DNA of 64,000 bases, taken from assembly GCF_002575655.3 (NCBI RefSeq), contig NC_053035.3, forward strand, positions 372,907,792 to 372,971,791, in the 5' to 3' direction. Below the pieces are notes generated by a model. The model was not told the DNA's origin, did not search any database, and worked only from the letters and a program-made list of their open reading frames with translations. Every line of letters begins with the position of its first letter. The stretch's first letter is position 1. Made by a program: the position numbers and the translations under genes. Source of the DNA: Aegilops tauschii subsp. strangulata. Its lineage: Eukaryota > Streptophyta > Magnoliopsida > Poales > Poaceae. Shown here in pieces: positions 54,687 through 64,000 of this stretch.

Positions 54687-56100
54687 CCGAATTTGCCGGA
54701 ACGGAAGTTAATCGACATTCTGGCAAACTCAAGGGCCTCTCGGGGTACAGCAGCAGCATCACAAGTTGACAAAATTCCCAAGTAGTACAACAACAGCATC
54801 ATAAGTAGTACCAATGAACATATAGTCCAGCACATTCTGAATTTCGATAAATGACAGCAAGTTAACTCATGCTGACAGCAACAAACTTATAACAACATAA
54901 ATGAAATTGCAGTTGTACGATCATAAACTTATAACAACATAAACTCATGCTGATAGCAACAAATTGCAATGATCAAGCTATCTGAAAACAGAGTACTTGT
55001 TGATTAACTATCAAGCTATCTGAAAACAGAGTACTTGTTTATTAACTGGCAGGGTAGATAAGAGACTGCAAATTAAATAGCCATATATCCATCTTCTGAG
55101 CTATGAGCCATGGACCATCCACCCCATGAACTAGGAGTGTCATGCAGCATAAAAACTGCCAGTGGCCAGAAGAACTGCACCAAAGCAACTGGAGTTTTGC
55201 AACTATGTGATAGTGAACAACACAAGAGGTGCTGCTGCTCAGGGCTTCAATTTGAAATACTACTGGAAGATAACTAGCTAAAAATATGTGGAAGTGGAGC
55301 ATTACTACTCTACAGAAAGATAACGCAATGTAACAAAAGTGTAACTCTATCTATCTACAATGAGTGGAAATGGCCAAGCCTAAACAACTTACTACTTAAC
55401 CAATTCTCAGGCAGGCCATACACAACACGGTGGCTCATAACGCACCAACCAGTCAGATAACAAGAGCAGTTCAGCACCACTGATACAGTGCTCCAGCTAC
55501 CAAACCAAACAAGTAAATCAATTACCACACCAGCAGAACCATACAGTCAGTCCCGTGACCCTCACCATACATGTCACTATGATAGAGCATTTGAAGGGAA
55601 AATCACATGTTAGGCACGCATAGTGATATGGGGCACATTCAGATGCATACTAGTACAGCATGCGCATAGAAATGGTGCTCTGTTTTACTATCTGATTCTG
55701 TCAAAATGCAAGCATGTGATGCAAAGAAGTAGGTGGCTCTGCTCGCGCGCGCCGTCTGTAAAGAAAGAAGAGTGGATTACTAGATCACAAAATTTCCTTG
55801 AGAGCTCCAAACGGCGCAAGCACAGCAACAGCAATGTGGGGGGGCAAGGCGCAGTCGTCGCTAAAATTATGGAAAATTGAACCAACCTACAACAATTTCA
55901 GACTACAGTTGCCGATAATTACCAACTCCTGACAATTTCAGACTACAGCAGTTTCAGTTAACTATTTTTTAGACTACAACAATTTCAGTGAACTTTACCA
56001 AATCCTGGAATGTTACATGTCTGTCTTGGATAGGATGCAGGTGTACATGGACCAGAAAGAAATCTAGTACTAAGGAATTTACAGAAGATGTGCAGTGCAA
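54687..56100. other. non-coding CACTA interior
   Basis: No gene is supported. A 39-bp tandem duplication (aagctatctgaaaacagagt, at 54975 and 55014) is present, and gacaattt/caatttcagactaca phrases repeat near 55890-55990. Confidence 0.65.
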
Positions 56101-56127
56101 TGCAAGAACCCCAAGTCTGCGACTTAC

Positions 56128-56274
56128 CATGGCCGATGCACGAAATTCGGTTGTAGCTGAGGTTGAGCACGCGAAGCTTCATCAGTTCCCGGAGCCCCTC
56201 GACGTTGGAGATCTTGTTCCGCGACAGATCCAGCGAGTGCAGGCCCTTCGGCGGTGATCCGGGGGAGATATGAA
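56128..56274 (-). pseudogene. captured exon of an SDS22-type leucine-rich repeat protein
   Basis: A 147-bp exon with intact splice sites (CAG acceptor just right of 56274, GTAAGT donor at 56127-56122) encodes 49 residues: HISPGSPPKGLHSLDLSRNK then ISNVEGLRELMKLRVLNLSY and NRISCIGHG. Two LRR units of the LxxLDLSxNxIxxxEGL type are visible, as in SDS22, outer-arm-dynein light-chain and protein-phosphatase-1 regulator relatives. It is not the NB-LRR resistance type. No neighbouring exons of the parent gene are recognised, so only this exon and its intron edges were captured as genomic DNA. Confidence 0.75.
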
Positions 56275-56355
56275 CTGCATGACGAACAGAACAGGCCAAA
56301 TTCAGCAACGGAAGTTGTACTATCTATCTACTAGTTACTGAATGTTTGAAGATGC

Positions 56356-56820
56356 TACTGTCTAGTACGGGAGCGCGGGAGCGCACGAGCACGCGGGAAC
56401 GGCGGCCGCACCTAACCCTAGGTCGCCGCCCCATGGGGCATGGGGATGAGCGGGGGAGAGAGGGAGGGAGGGAGAGAGACTAACCAGGCCGCGCGGGAAG
56501 GCTCGCGCCGCTGTCGAGGAGCGCGTCTGACGAGGATAGCCGCCATCGAGGGGCAGCTCCAACGAGAGAGATTTGGGGGCGGTGGCGGTCTGGTGGGGGT
56601 CGGGGGCGTCGGGGGCGGTGGGGGTCGGCGTCGGGGGCGGTGGGCGATGGGCAGCGAGGCGCCGGGGCGTTGGGGGCGATGGTGGTCGGGTGCGGCGGGG
56701 GCAGCGAGAATGGCCGGGGACGGCGAGCACGGGGGCGGTGCGGGTGAGGTGAGGCAGTGGGGGGCGGGTGAGGTGAGGCAGAGAGAAAAATGTGAGACTG
56801 GGGATAGATTTTAGTGGGGG
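56356..56820. other. GC-rich stretch, ggggcggtgggggtcg-type repeats
   Basis: The sequence has C/G-rich text that supports open frames on both strands (up to 189 codons), with no recognised motif. Repeats of gggggc/ggcgtcg near 56575-56700 explain them. It resembles a 5' exon or CpG-rich promoter captured with the LRR exon, but this is a guess. Confidence 0.5.
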
Positions 56821-56828
56821 GAGGGTTA

Positions 56829-57015
56829 GCAATGGCGCACCCCCTAGCGGTGCGCCATTAGTAATTTTTTTCGATAGCAATGGCGCACCTCGTGGCGGTG
56901 CGCGATTAGTAACCTTTTTTTCTGATAGCAATGGCGCACCTCCTAGTGGTGCGCCATTAGTAACCTTTTTTCTGATAGCAATGGCGCACCTCCTAGCGGT
57001 GCGCCATTAGTAATT
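56829..57015. repeat. internal array of CACTA subterminal units, four copies of ~55 bp
   Basis: agcaatggcgcacc, a short variable spacer, ggtgcgccattagtaa and a T-run repeat four times. Each unit is a small inverted repeat. Confidence 0.92.
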
Positions 57016-57765
57016 TTTTATTATTATTTTTAGTTGCATCTTTAGTATTTGGTTCAGTTTGCGAATTAATATTAACTAAAATTTATATGGGGTGGCGATC
57101 CCGGCCGACCCATTGGCGTACTCGATGCAGACGGAGGAGGCACGGCTCCTGGAGTGGACGGAGGGGGGCCGCGAAGGGTTCGGCCGGCTGGGCGCGCCGC
57201 GGCGGAGGGCTGGCAGCGGCGGCTTGAACCCTAGGTCTCGCTCGAGGGGAGGGAGGGGTGGGTGGTGCACTTGGCCGATTCCATTCGGGGGAACCGAGCA
57301 AGGAGACAGGGGAGGGTGCGGGGGGTCGTCGGCGGCGAGGGGGATCTGGCGAGGGGGGATAGCGCGCGATCGAGATGGAGGGGGATCTTGCGCGGGGGGC
57401 GAGGGAGAAAGGGATAGATGGGGGAAGGTTAGCAATGGCGCACCTCCCAAGGTGCGCCCTAAGTATATCCATAGCAATGGCACACCACCGAGGGGTTGCG
57501 CCATAAGTAACTTTTTTTAGTTGCGTCTAATAATTTTTTATTTGTTATTTCAAAATATTTATCAAATTTGTTATTTGTTATTTCAAAATATTTATGAAGA
57601 TGAAAAAATATCATCAAATTTGTTATTTAAAAATATTATCAATATTTTTTTGGATTTTTAGTTGCATTCATTTGTGAATTGGTAAAACATTTATGAATAT
57701 GAAAACATTTATGAATACAATCGAGAAATGAAGGCTACAATTTAAATATAATCGATCTTAGCTAG
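57016..57765. other. non-coding spacer between CACTA genes
   Basis: A GC-rich block (57090-57420) gives open frames on both strands without recognised motifs. Another subterminal-type unit lies at 57431-57512. From 57513 to 57700 the sequence is AT-rich with repeated tttgttatttcaaaatattt. Confidence 0.6.
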
Positions 57766-59640
57766 CTAGCTGTTCACAATCTTCTTGCCCTTATTTTTCG
57801 TAAATGGAGTTCTTCTCTTGAACGGACTTCCTTTAGGTAGGGTGGTCCTGCTTCTTCTTGTGGTGTATGCTGGTACTTCATCGTCGTCGTCATGTTCCAT
57901 CTTCGGGTCGCCGTACTTGTCGAAGTCTTGCTCATTGGCGACTCCATCCATTCCGATGATCTTCCTTTTGCCTCTCCTCATGACAACATGACTGGGCTTT
58001 GACGGGTCGGTAATGAAGAAGCATTGGTCCACTTGGGAAGCCAGTACCCATGGCTCATTTTTTGCGGTGACGTTTGCGCCCGCGGTCTTGGATTTGGCTT
58101 CGGGTATAACCATGGTGGTGAAATACCGGTCTTCTTTTAGGACGCTCTTGGCCCATCTGACACGGAACATCGGGACCTTCTCTCCAGCGTAGCTCAGCTC
58201 CCAGATCTCCTCGATCCTTCCGTAGTATCTGTCCTTGTCGTTACCGATGTAGGATTCCATCGTTACCCCGGAGTTCTGATAACCATCGCTCTTCATGTCC
58301 TTTCCCTCGGTGTAGAATGTGTAGCCATTGATAACGTACGCCTCATACGTCATCAGGTTGTGCTCGGCGCCCTGTGACAAGGCGAATATGAGTTGCTCTT
58401 CCGCGGAAGAATCCTCATGTAAAGGGTACGACAAAAGCTTCTGCTTGAACCAACGCGTGAAACATGAGTTGTGCTCTTTGATTATATCTCCGTCCGTCCT
58501 CTGTTGGCCTCGGTCATTGTACTGCTTCTCAATAAAGGTTTTGTGCTCTACCACCCAAGGATCGACCACGTCTATGTGTTGTAGCGCGACTAGGTTTGCT
58601 CTTTCAAAGTCGGCGAGTCGACCCTCGAAGTCGACATGCATTTCACGGCGACCCTCACGGTGACCCCATCCAGCGAGCCTGCCGAGGTGCCTGTTGAAGG
58701 GCGGACCAACGGGGTTCTCGATGCCTAGATAATTCATGCAGTAGGAGATGCACTCTTCGGTCAGAAAGCCCCTGGCTATGCTTCCCTCTGGACGTGACAT
58801 GTTGCGAACGTATCCTTTGATGACATCATTCATCCTTTTGAACGGCATCATGTTGTGCAGGAACGTCGGCCTGAGTTGGATGATATCCACCACGATATGG
58901 ACCAGCAGATGCACCAGAACGTCGAAGAATGCGGGCGGGAAGTACATCTCAAGCTCCCATAGTATCACCACGATCTCTTCCTGTAGCCTTCTAAGTTGCC
59001 TCACGCCAACCGACTTCTGAGAGATGACGTCGAAAAGTTGCATAGGCCAAATAGCGTTTCACGGACGTGCGTGCCCATGATCCCACGGATTGCTACTGGA
59101 AGTATCTGCGTCATCAGCACGTGACAGTCGTGAGACTTCATCCCGCTGAACTTCTGCTTTGCTGAGTCTAGGTATCTGCTTATCTTCCCCGCGTAACCGT
59201 AAGGAAGTTTTACTCCTACGAGGTAGGTGAAAAACTGATCGATCTCCTCCTGACTTAGAGTGAAGCATGCGGGAGGGAAGTCATTTCCGGTCTTCTTGGC
59301 CTTTTTGCCTTTGCGACGACTTTCCGTGTCCTGCTTCGCCTCATCATCATCATCATTAGCGTGAAGCTCCTCCCTGATGCCCATTGATTTCAAGTCTACC
59401 CTTGCTTTCGGCCCATCTTTGGTCCTCTCTGGCATGTTGAGCAGGGTACCAAGCAGACTCTCGCACACGTTCTTCGTGATATGCATGACATCAAGGCTGT
59501 GAGGCACACGGTGGATCTTCCAGTACGGCAAGTCCTAGAAAATAGACCTCGTTTTCCATACCTTCAGCAGCGGCTCTTGCGCCTTTCGCTTCTTTCCCGG
59601 CTCTGGCGCTTTTTGCTTCATTCCCGGCAGTGGGCAATTT
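57766..59640 (-). pseudogene. TNP2-type CACTA transposase, C-terminal two thirds, broken
   Basis: Sense order: basic KKRKAQEPLLKVWKTR, then the C-terminal part of the Transposase_21 domain (PYWKIHRVPHSLDVMHITKN, VCESLLGTLLNMPE). Next come a DUF4218 domain (LRRLQEEIVVILWELEMYFP, RMNDVIKGYVRNMSRPEGSI), a linker, and a DUF4216 domain (YYGRIEEIWELSYAG, VPMFRVRWAK), ending with a basic tail (FTKNKGKKIVNS, stop at 57766). The protein cuts and joins transposon ends. Breaks: TAG at 59535-59537, where Trp is usual; a one-base loss in a T-run at about 59036-59043 that shifts the frame; and loss of everything before about 59640 through an insertion, which removes the N-terminal catalytic part. Confidence 0.87.
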
Positions 59641-61040
59641 TTTTGCTGAACGGACCAGTGCTCAACTCTGCACTTCATTCTTTCTGCAACTTGACCTTTT
59701 TATGCTCTAAACTTTCACAAGGTATTTTTTCTATCAGTAAGTGTTCTTTTCTTCTGGGCATTCATTCTTTTGTACCTTTTGCACAATAATATTCAAACTT
59801 ATGGTACTAGAGAGTTTGTACTTCTCAAAAAATAATCACTCGAAGCTCTTTTTGTTTTAGTTTTAAATTTTCCTTTCATCCTTACTGACGGCGTCATCGC
59901 CATCGTACCTGCATGGTTTATATAGTTGAACGGACTTATATTTTTACCATTCCCTTGTTTTAAAAACTTCTGTTTCTTCTCCACACTTTCTACCGGACAA
60001 GTCTTAAATGATACTTTCACTATTTTTCTTTGTTTTACCTCATCGAACAGGGGAACAACACATTATAAGAAACAAAATACACATTTGAAGAAACAAAATA
60101 GGTGAATAACCATTGCACATGATCTCATGTGTGCCTTCATCATGGAAAAATAGAGTGGATATCTCCAAGTTCTAAGGTTGAGCAAATCAAACATACATAA
60201 TATTGTCCAAAAACCCGCATTTTTTCTCACTAAAACAAACTTCTGTACTTGCATACAACCATCTTTGAACTTGGACGGCATCTAGCGCTCAACTTGGACG
60301 ATGACCAGTGCTCAACTTGAACGGAGGAGATTGTCGTTGCTTTTAACCATGAATGCTTCTAAAGATACTAGGAATTGCTTCGGAACTTCTTTATACTTTT
60401 CAACATGAGGGTTCTCTCAGCTAGGCCAAGAAGTAACCCATACATCTTATTTTTGTTCTACAAGAACGAAACACTACAATAATTAACAACTAATCTATCA
60501 GTACATCCAGAACAATTTCAGTTTTTAGAACAAACTTCCATTGATGTGTTAAACTCTGAATCTGTATATAGGACATGATGGGTCTCAGGCTACTTACAAA
60601 ATAGGTTGCATTAGGGGAGAAATTACCTCTATCTCCTGCCCGGATAGAGGATACGTACTTCCAATACACGAACAACAGAACTGAAGTGGCTCTTGTCACC
60701 GATCTGCAGTCGCTCCAGCCTCCCTCGTGCTGCATTCAGGGAGAAAATAAATTAGTGACAGAAAGGGGATTTAGAGAGGAAGAGAAACAGAGGGGGAGGG
60801 CATTATAATGAAGTGCAAGATCATTATTTACTTGCAGCTGAGAAATGGATCAATGCTTAACTATAACGAAGTGCAGACATAGTGAAAAAGCATCAAAATG
60901 TTGATCAACTAATACTAAATTCTCTTAAAAAACCAACACTAACATGTATTGTTTGCTTAGTCTGGGATGGACTGTCAGAATTTCTAAAGGCACTTAATTA
61001 CCTTTATTGCACACATAATATTTCAGGATTTCCTCAAGAT

Positions 61041-61169
61041 TTTGCACATTTAAAGCACAATGCAACGAAAAGAACACACAACTTGAACTGAGAATCAAAA
61101 TGAAAGTTGGGGTAGCATGCCTGTGAGAGGAAGGTCGAGGGCAGCAAGGCGTGCAGTGGGCCAAGGACT
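61041..61169. repeat. dispersed direct repeat, copy 1
   Basis: tgcacatttaaagcacaatg through gttggggtagcatgcctgtg and gtcgagggcagcaagg is repeated at 63578-63704 with about ten differences. Confidence 0.88.
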
Positions 61170-62607
61170 TAGCTGTACGGGGCCGGCAGCGGCGCTAGCG
61201 CGCGAAGAACCCCAGCCACAGTTCAGAGAGTACAAACTAAATGAATAGTAGCTGATCCATCCGCGAGCATGAATCAGAAAGAAAATGTTCAAAGAAAAAT
61301 GAGATGGCGTTCTCACTGTGTGGGTGCTCAATGGGTGCAGCGCTGGGTGAAGATGGTGGTCGCAGTAACACTTGGACTGCGGTAATAGCTCGACTTGAAC
61401 AGCTCCCAACAATTGTGGATCCCCTGGCTGCTGCAAGTTTGACTTGGTGAAGATGGTGCAACAGCAAGTTCGACTTTGTGCGATAACTTTGCTGCTTGAG
61501 AACCTGGGGTGTCCGTCCTCGAACTGCAGGCATGTAGATTTTCAAATGATGAAAGTCACAAAAGTGAGCTATTTTTGTTTTACTTCAAATAAATCAACAT
61601 GAAAAGGACAAATACAGATAAATATATTTTTTGTGCGACATTCTGAAGCAGATGTCAGTTTGACCTTTTTAACTACTTTTTTGCACAAGGAGATGATGTT
61701 ATTGAACTGGCTAGGTACATTCAGTTTTACCTAGCATGGTTGGACTAGTAATGCAAGCACTGGTTCCAAGGTTTTATAGAGATCGGTAGCCATCCAACTA
61801 TGAAATGCATGCAAACCAATCTGCATACACTAGCGAACATTGAAACAAAGAACCCCTGTTTCTCAACTTTGAACTTTTGTATGGGTTTTCCCTCAACTTA
61901 TTGTATCCGCGAGTCTGAACTGATGCAAGTATATAAGAATACCAAACATTTATTACCTGAACCTGAAAAGGATCTGAGACAGGTTGCCCTGGAACTGCAA
62001 CTTGTATCTTTTACTGCTCATCTTTAACATTAAGAAAGTACTAATCAGTACTAGTATTTGTGTAAGTCATACTAATTAGTACTGCTGCTTGCCGTACTGA
62101 TGAGCACTAGTACTGATCGCTAACATAGAGAATTTTTCATCTAGTTGACTTTTAACATTATATTAGAAAAGGTGAGCTACAAAATAAAAAACTAGATTAG
62201 AATAGAAGCATTGGCTTATATTAGAAACGATGAGCTACGAAATAAACAACCAGATGCGAATTTGCTTCAAGTCAGGTTTGCTATTTTTTTGAATTTGATG
62301 CATGTTGCACTATAGGACTGCTACTGGTTTGCAAGTTGGACTTGAGTACTTTAAAGTGTTTGCATAGTTTACTGCCGAAATCTAAACCACAAAGGAACAC
62401 ATCGGCATTACCAATCGTATATAGCAAAACTGAACTTTCTGCGTCTACTGTTGTTTTTACAGAGTGGACTTATGTTTTCTTATGTACTTGAACTATTAAA
62501 GATTTTGAAAATTGCCACCATCACACATATTATACTTGAAAACCCTTGCCAGACTAGGCACCCCCCAAATCCTGCACAACAAAGCATCCCCCAAGTGAAT
62601 TGTAGTA

Positions 62608-62668
62608 GCCTCTCTCTCTCTATGTCTCTTTTTTGCATCTCTCTCTCTCTGTCTCTTTTTTGCATCTA
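62608..62668. repeat. CT-rich repeat, two copies of ~32 bp
   Basis: ctctctctctctatgtctct then tttttgcat is followed by a second copy with gtctct; together they are pyrimidine-only apart from a few bases. Confidence 0.9.
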
Positions 62669-63330
62669 TGAGCAGTCCCCCGAAGAACTCCTGAACTTTC
62701 AGTTCGATCAAAATCAAGATTACAAGAAAAATGGCCTTCATGGATGGCAGTATGTGAACTGAAGAGTAGGAGAGGAGGAGCACGAAGGTGTTTCTCACCA
62801 ATCGTGTTCCTGATGGCGTGGTGGATGGCAAGAATCCATGGCTGAACAGGAGGTCGAGGCGTCGTGGAAGGAACTCCAGGGGTATGTTTCGTTACCAGGG
62901 TTTGCATATGGATGAACTGACTGACCCATTTTCCTTGTACTGAACCTTCTTTGTATGGAAGCTTGTTTTCCAGAAATTTAAGACTATGCAAATACTATGT
63001 ACAATATGGACATTTAGTAAGTCCGAACTGATCTTTTTGGCACTTTTTGCACCGAGGTAATAGAAGTGAACCTGTGACGAAGAATAGAAATCAAAAAGAA
63101 ATTTTTTGGAGGTGGAATAAGACGTCGGAGATCGGGTGGACCGGCTACACCTCCTCCTCTGGACTGATTGCTCCGGCGAAGTGGAGCTGATGGAGGCAGA
63201 GATCATGAGCATCGCGATTTGGCCACTGCAGGGAATCCCATTGACCACCAAGTCATCCTTGCTATTCCAGGATGACGTCCAGAGCACTGCGATGGGGGTG
63301 GAGGAGCCGGTGTCGCCGGAGGGAATGGCG

Positions 63331-63470
63331 ACTAGAGCAAATAAGTTTAGACATAAGCTATTTGCTTTCTATTCCTGGTGGTGTTTATTCAGCAAGGGCA
63401 CCAGGGATGACTAGAGCAAATAAGTTTAGCCATCCCTATGGTGTTTATTCAGGATCCATGCAAAGTAAAG
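63331..63470. repeat. 79-bp tandem duplication
   Basis: actagagcaaataagtttag occurs at 63331 and 63410, each followed by a ggtgtttattcag phrase. Confidence 0.85.
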
Positions 63471-63577
63471 TAGCATCTGTTTTCGAAATGGATGGTTATA
63501 GGTTTAGACAGAAGTTAATTTTCAGCAATGCCCTTACGGCAAAGCAAACTAAAATGTATCATTTTGCCTCAGGACTC

Positions 63578-63704
63578 TGCACATTTAAAGCATAATGCAC
63601 TGAAAAGAACACACAAGTTAAACTGAAAATCAAAATAAAATTTGGGGTAGCATGCCTGTGAGGAAGGAGGTCGAGGGCAGCAGGGTGCACAGTGGGCAAA
63701 GGAC
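63578..63704. repeat. dispersed direct repeat, copy 2
   Basis: This is the partner of 61041-61169 in the same orientation. The two copies diverge abruptly after the shared cagtgggc and (c/a)aaggac. Confidence 0.88.
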
Positions 63705-64000
63705 GCACAAGGAAGATGAGTTACCTCGTCGCTAGGCTGCGAGGCGACCTCCATCTTGGAGGTCCTCGGGTTGGAGTGCATCGGCAACGAGTGGTGGGGC
63801 TGCGATAGGGGACAGGTTGGAGCAGTGGCCCTGCAGAGATGATGACGGCATGAGGTGTTGCGGCTTGGAGTAGCAACAAGAGAAATAGAGGAACCGTCAA
63901 CACGTTGCTGGCAAGGTTGCACCTGAGGTTGGAAAACATATTTAATTAATTAACTCATCTAATGTAATCATCCAAGAGTTCTAGTCTTGGGTATGTATAA

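Larger units (their letters stand above)
49505..59640 (-). mobile_element. Caspar-like CACTA transposon with its own genes, right end missing
   Basis: The left tip CACTACTAGGAAAAGG begins at 49505 and is the terminus I know from Caspar-type CACTA elements. Subterminal atggcgcacc/ggtgcgccat motifs follow to about 49750 and recur at 56829-57015 and 57431-57512. Genes are all on the minus strand, in sense order: TNP2-type transposase (59640-57766), captured LRR exon, Transposase_24/Ulp1-like protein (54106-50489) and a small viroplasmin-type protein (50241-49972). At about 59640 an unrelated sequence breaks the transposase. The matching right tip is not in the window. Confidence 0.9.
59640..64000. 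mobile_element. unclassified insertion or rearranged segment
   Basis: The sequence differs from the CACTA element from about 59640 on and extends past the window. It has no recognised protein. Phrases such as accagtgctcaact and cttgaacgga recur near 59660 and 60302. A direct repeat of about 128 bp (61041-61169 and 63578-63704), a 79-bp tandem duplication (from 63331) and CT-rich repeats (62608-62668) are present. A few short frames (for example 63136-63414, plus strand) look exon-like but are not identifiable. Class and borders are unknown. Confidence 0.4.

Noticed and set aside
56128..56274. NB-LRR resistance gene fragment
   Set aside because: The repeats are the SDS22 type (LxxLDLSxNxI), not the irregular NLR type, and no NB-ARC motifs are near.
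56440..56931. Gly-rich plus-strand frame (124 codons) and Pro-rich minus-strand frame (189 codons)
   Set aside because: They mirror each other over a GC-rich simple-repeat stretch with no recognised domain.
1..64000. A coordinated new defence or metabolic system
   Set aside because: The genes present are transposon genes or isolated, mostly broken captures on different elements. Nothing suggests a co-regulated set.

Overview
This is a stretch of large plant genome, almost certainly from the Triticeae (wheat, Aegilops, rye or barley). The evidence is the set of mobile elements: an Angela/WIS/BARE-type Copia LTR, a Fatima-type Gypsy LTR, two CACTA families with typical Triticeae termini, and a Stowaway MITE of the 'CTCCCTCC' type. 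There is no clear active single-copy host gene. Almost every base belongs to a transposon, a tandem repeat, or a gene fragment carried by a transposon. No bacterial-type operon, CRISPR array, rRNA or tRNA was seen. All family names are from recognition by eye and are not database results.

Layout. 1-6877: a decayed Angela-like Copia element on the minus strand, with the 3' LTR cut by the window edge and a complete 5' LTR at 5098-6877. 6878-9387: ten copies of a GC-rich tandem repeat of about 250 bp, into which both neighbouring retrotransposons appear to have inserted. 9388 to about 41305: a Fatima-like Gypsy element on the minus strand (3' LTR, antisense ORF, protease-like and gag remnants, no recognisable reverse transcriptase). 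It is split at 13453-36852 by a 23.4-kb CACTA transposon with clean ends and a TGA target duplication. That CACTA lacks a recognisable transposase but carries an inverted gene fragment (18.0-18.8 kb), a DEDD-type 3'-5' exonuclease-like ORF with one stop (23.4-24.1 kb), a coiled-coil ORF with one stop (25.2-25.9 kb), a 2.1-kb long-inverted-repeat element with MITEs nested in it (26.7-28.8 kb), and a multi-exon gene with duplicated exon modules (29.4-35.3 kb).

About 41305-46510: an unclassified segment rich in 'gcagt' motifs that carries a second, different exonuclease-like pseudogene, a B3-domain pseudogene, a 142-bp repeat, and a minus-strand snRNA-type promoter with RNA polymerase III spacing. 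46.5-48.3 kb: two elements whose similar ends abut long (TA)n tracts. 48.3-49.3 kb: a palindrome and a GC-rich gene fragment.

49505 to about 59640: a Caspar-like CACTA element on the minus strand with its own genes: a TNP2-type transposase (one stop, one frameshift, N-terminus lost), a spliced four-exon protein with a Transposase_24-like head and a Ulp1-like protease tail, and a small viroplasmin/RNase H1 N-terminal-type protein. It also carries a captured LRR exon. About 59640-64000: another, unclassified sequence interrupts the transposase.

The genes do not form a pathway. The order of events readable from nesting is: satellite array, then Fatima, then the large CACTA and its internal insertions; Angela entered the array separately. 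The most interesting items are the candidate Pol III transcript, the G-rich/palindromic satellite, the gene-carrying CACTA, the (TA)n-abutting elements, and the Ulp1-like domain without its catalytic cysteine.
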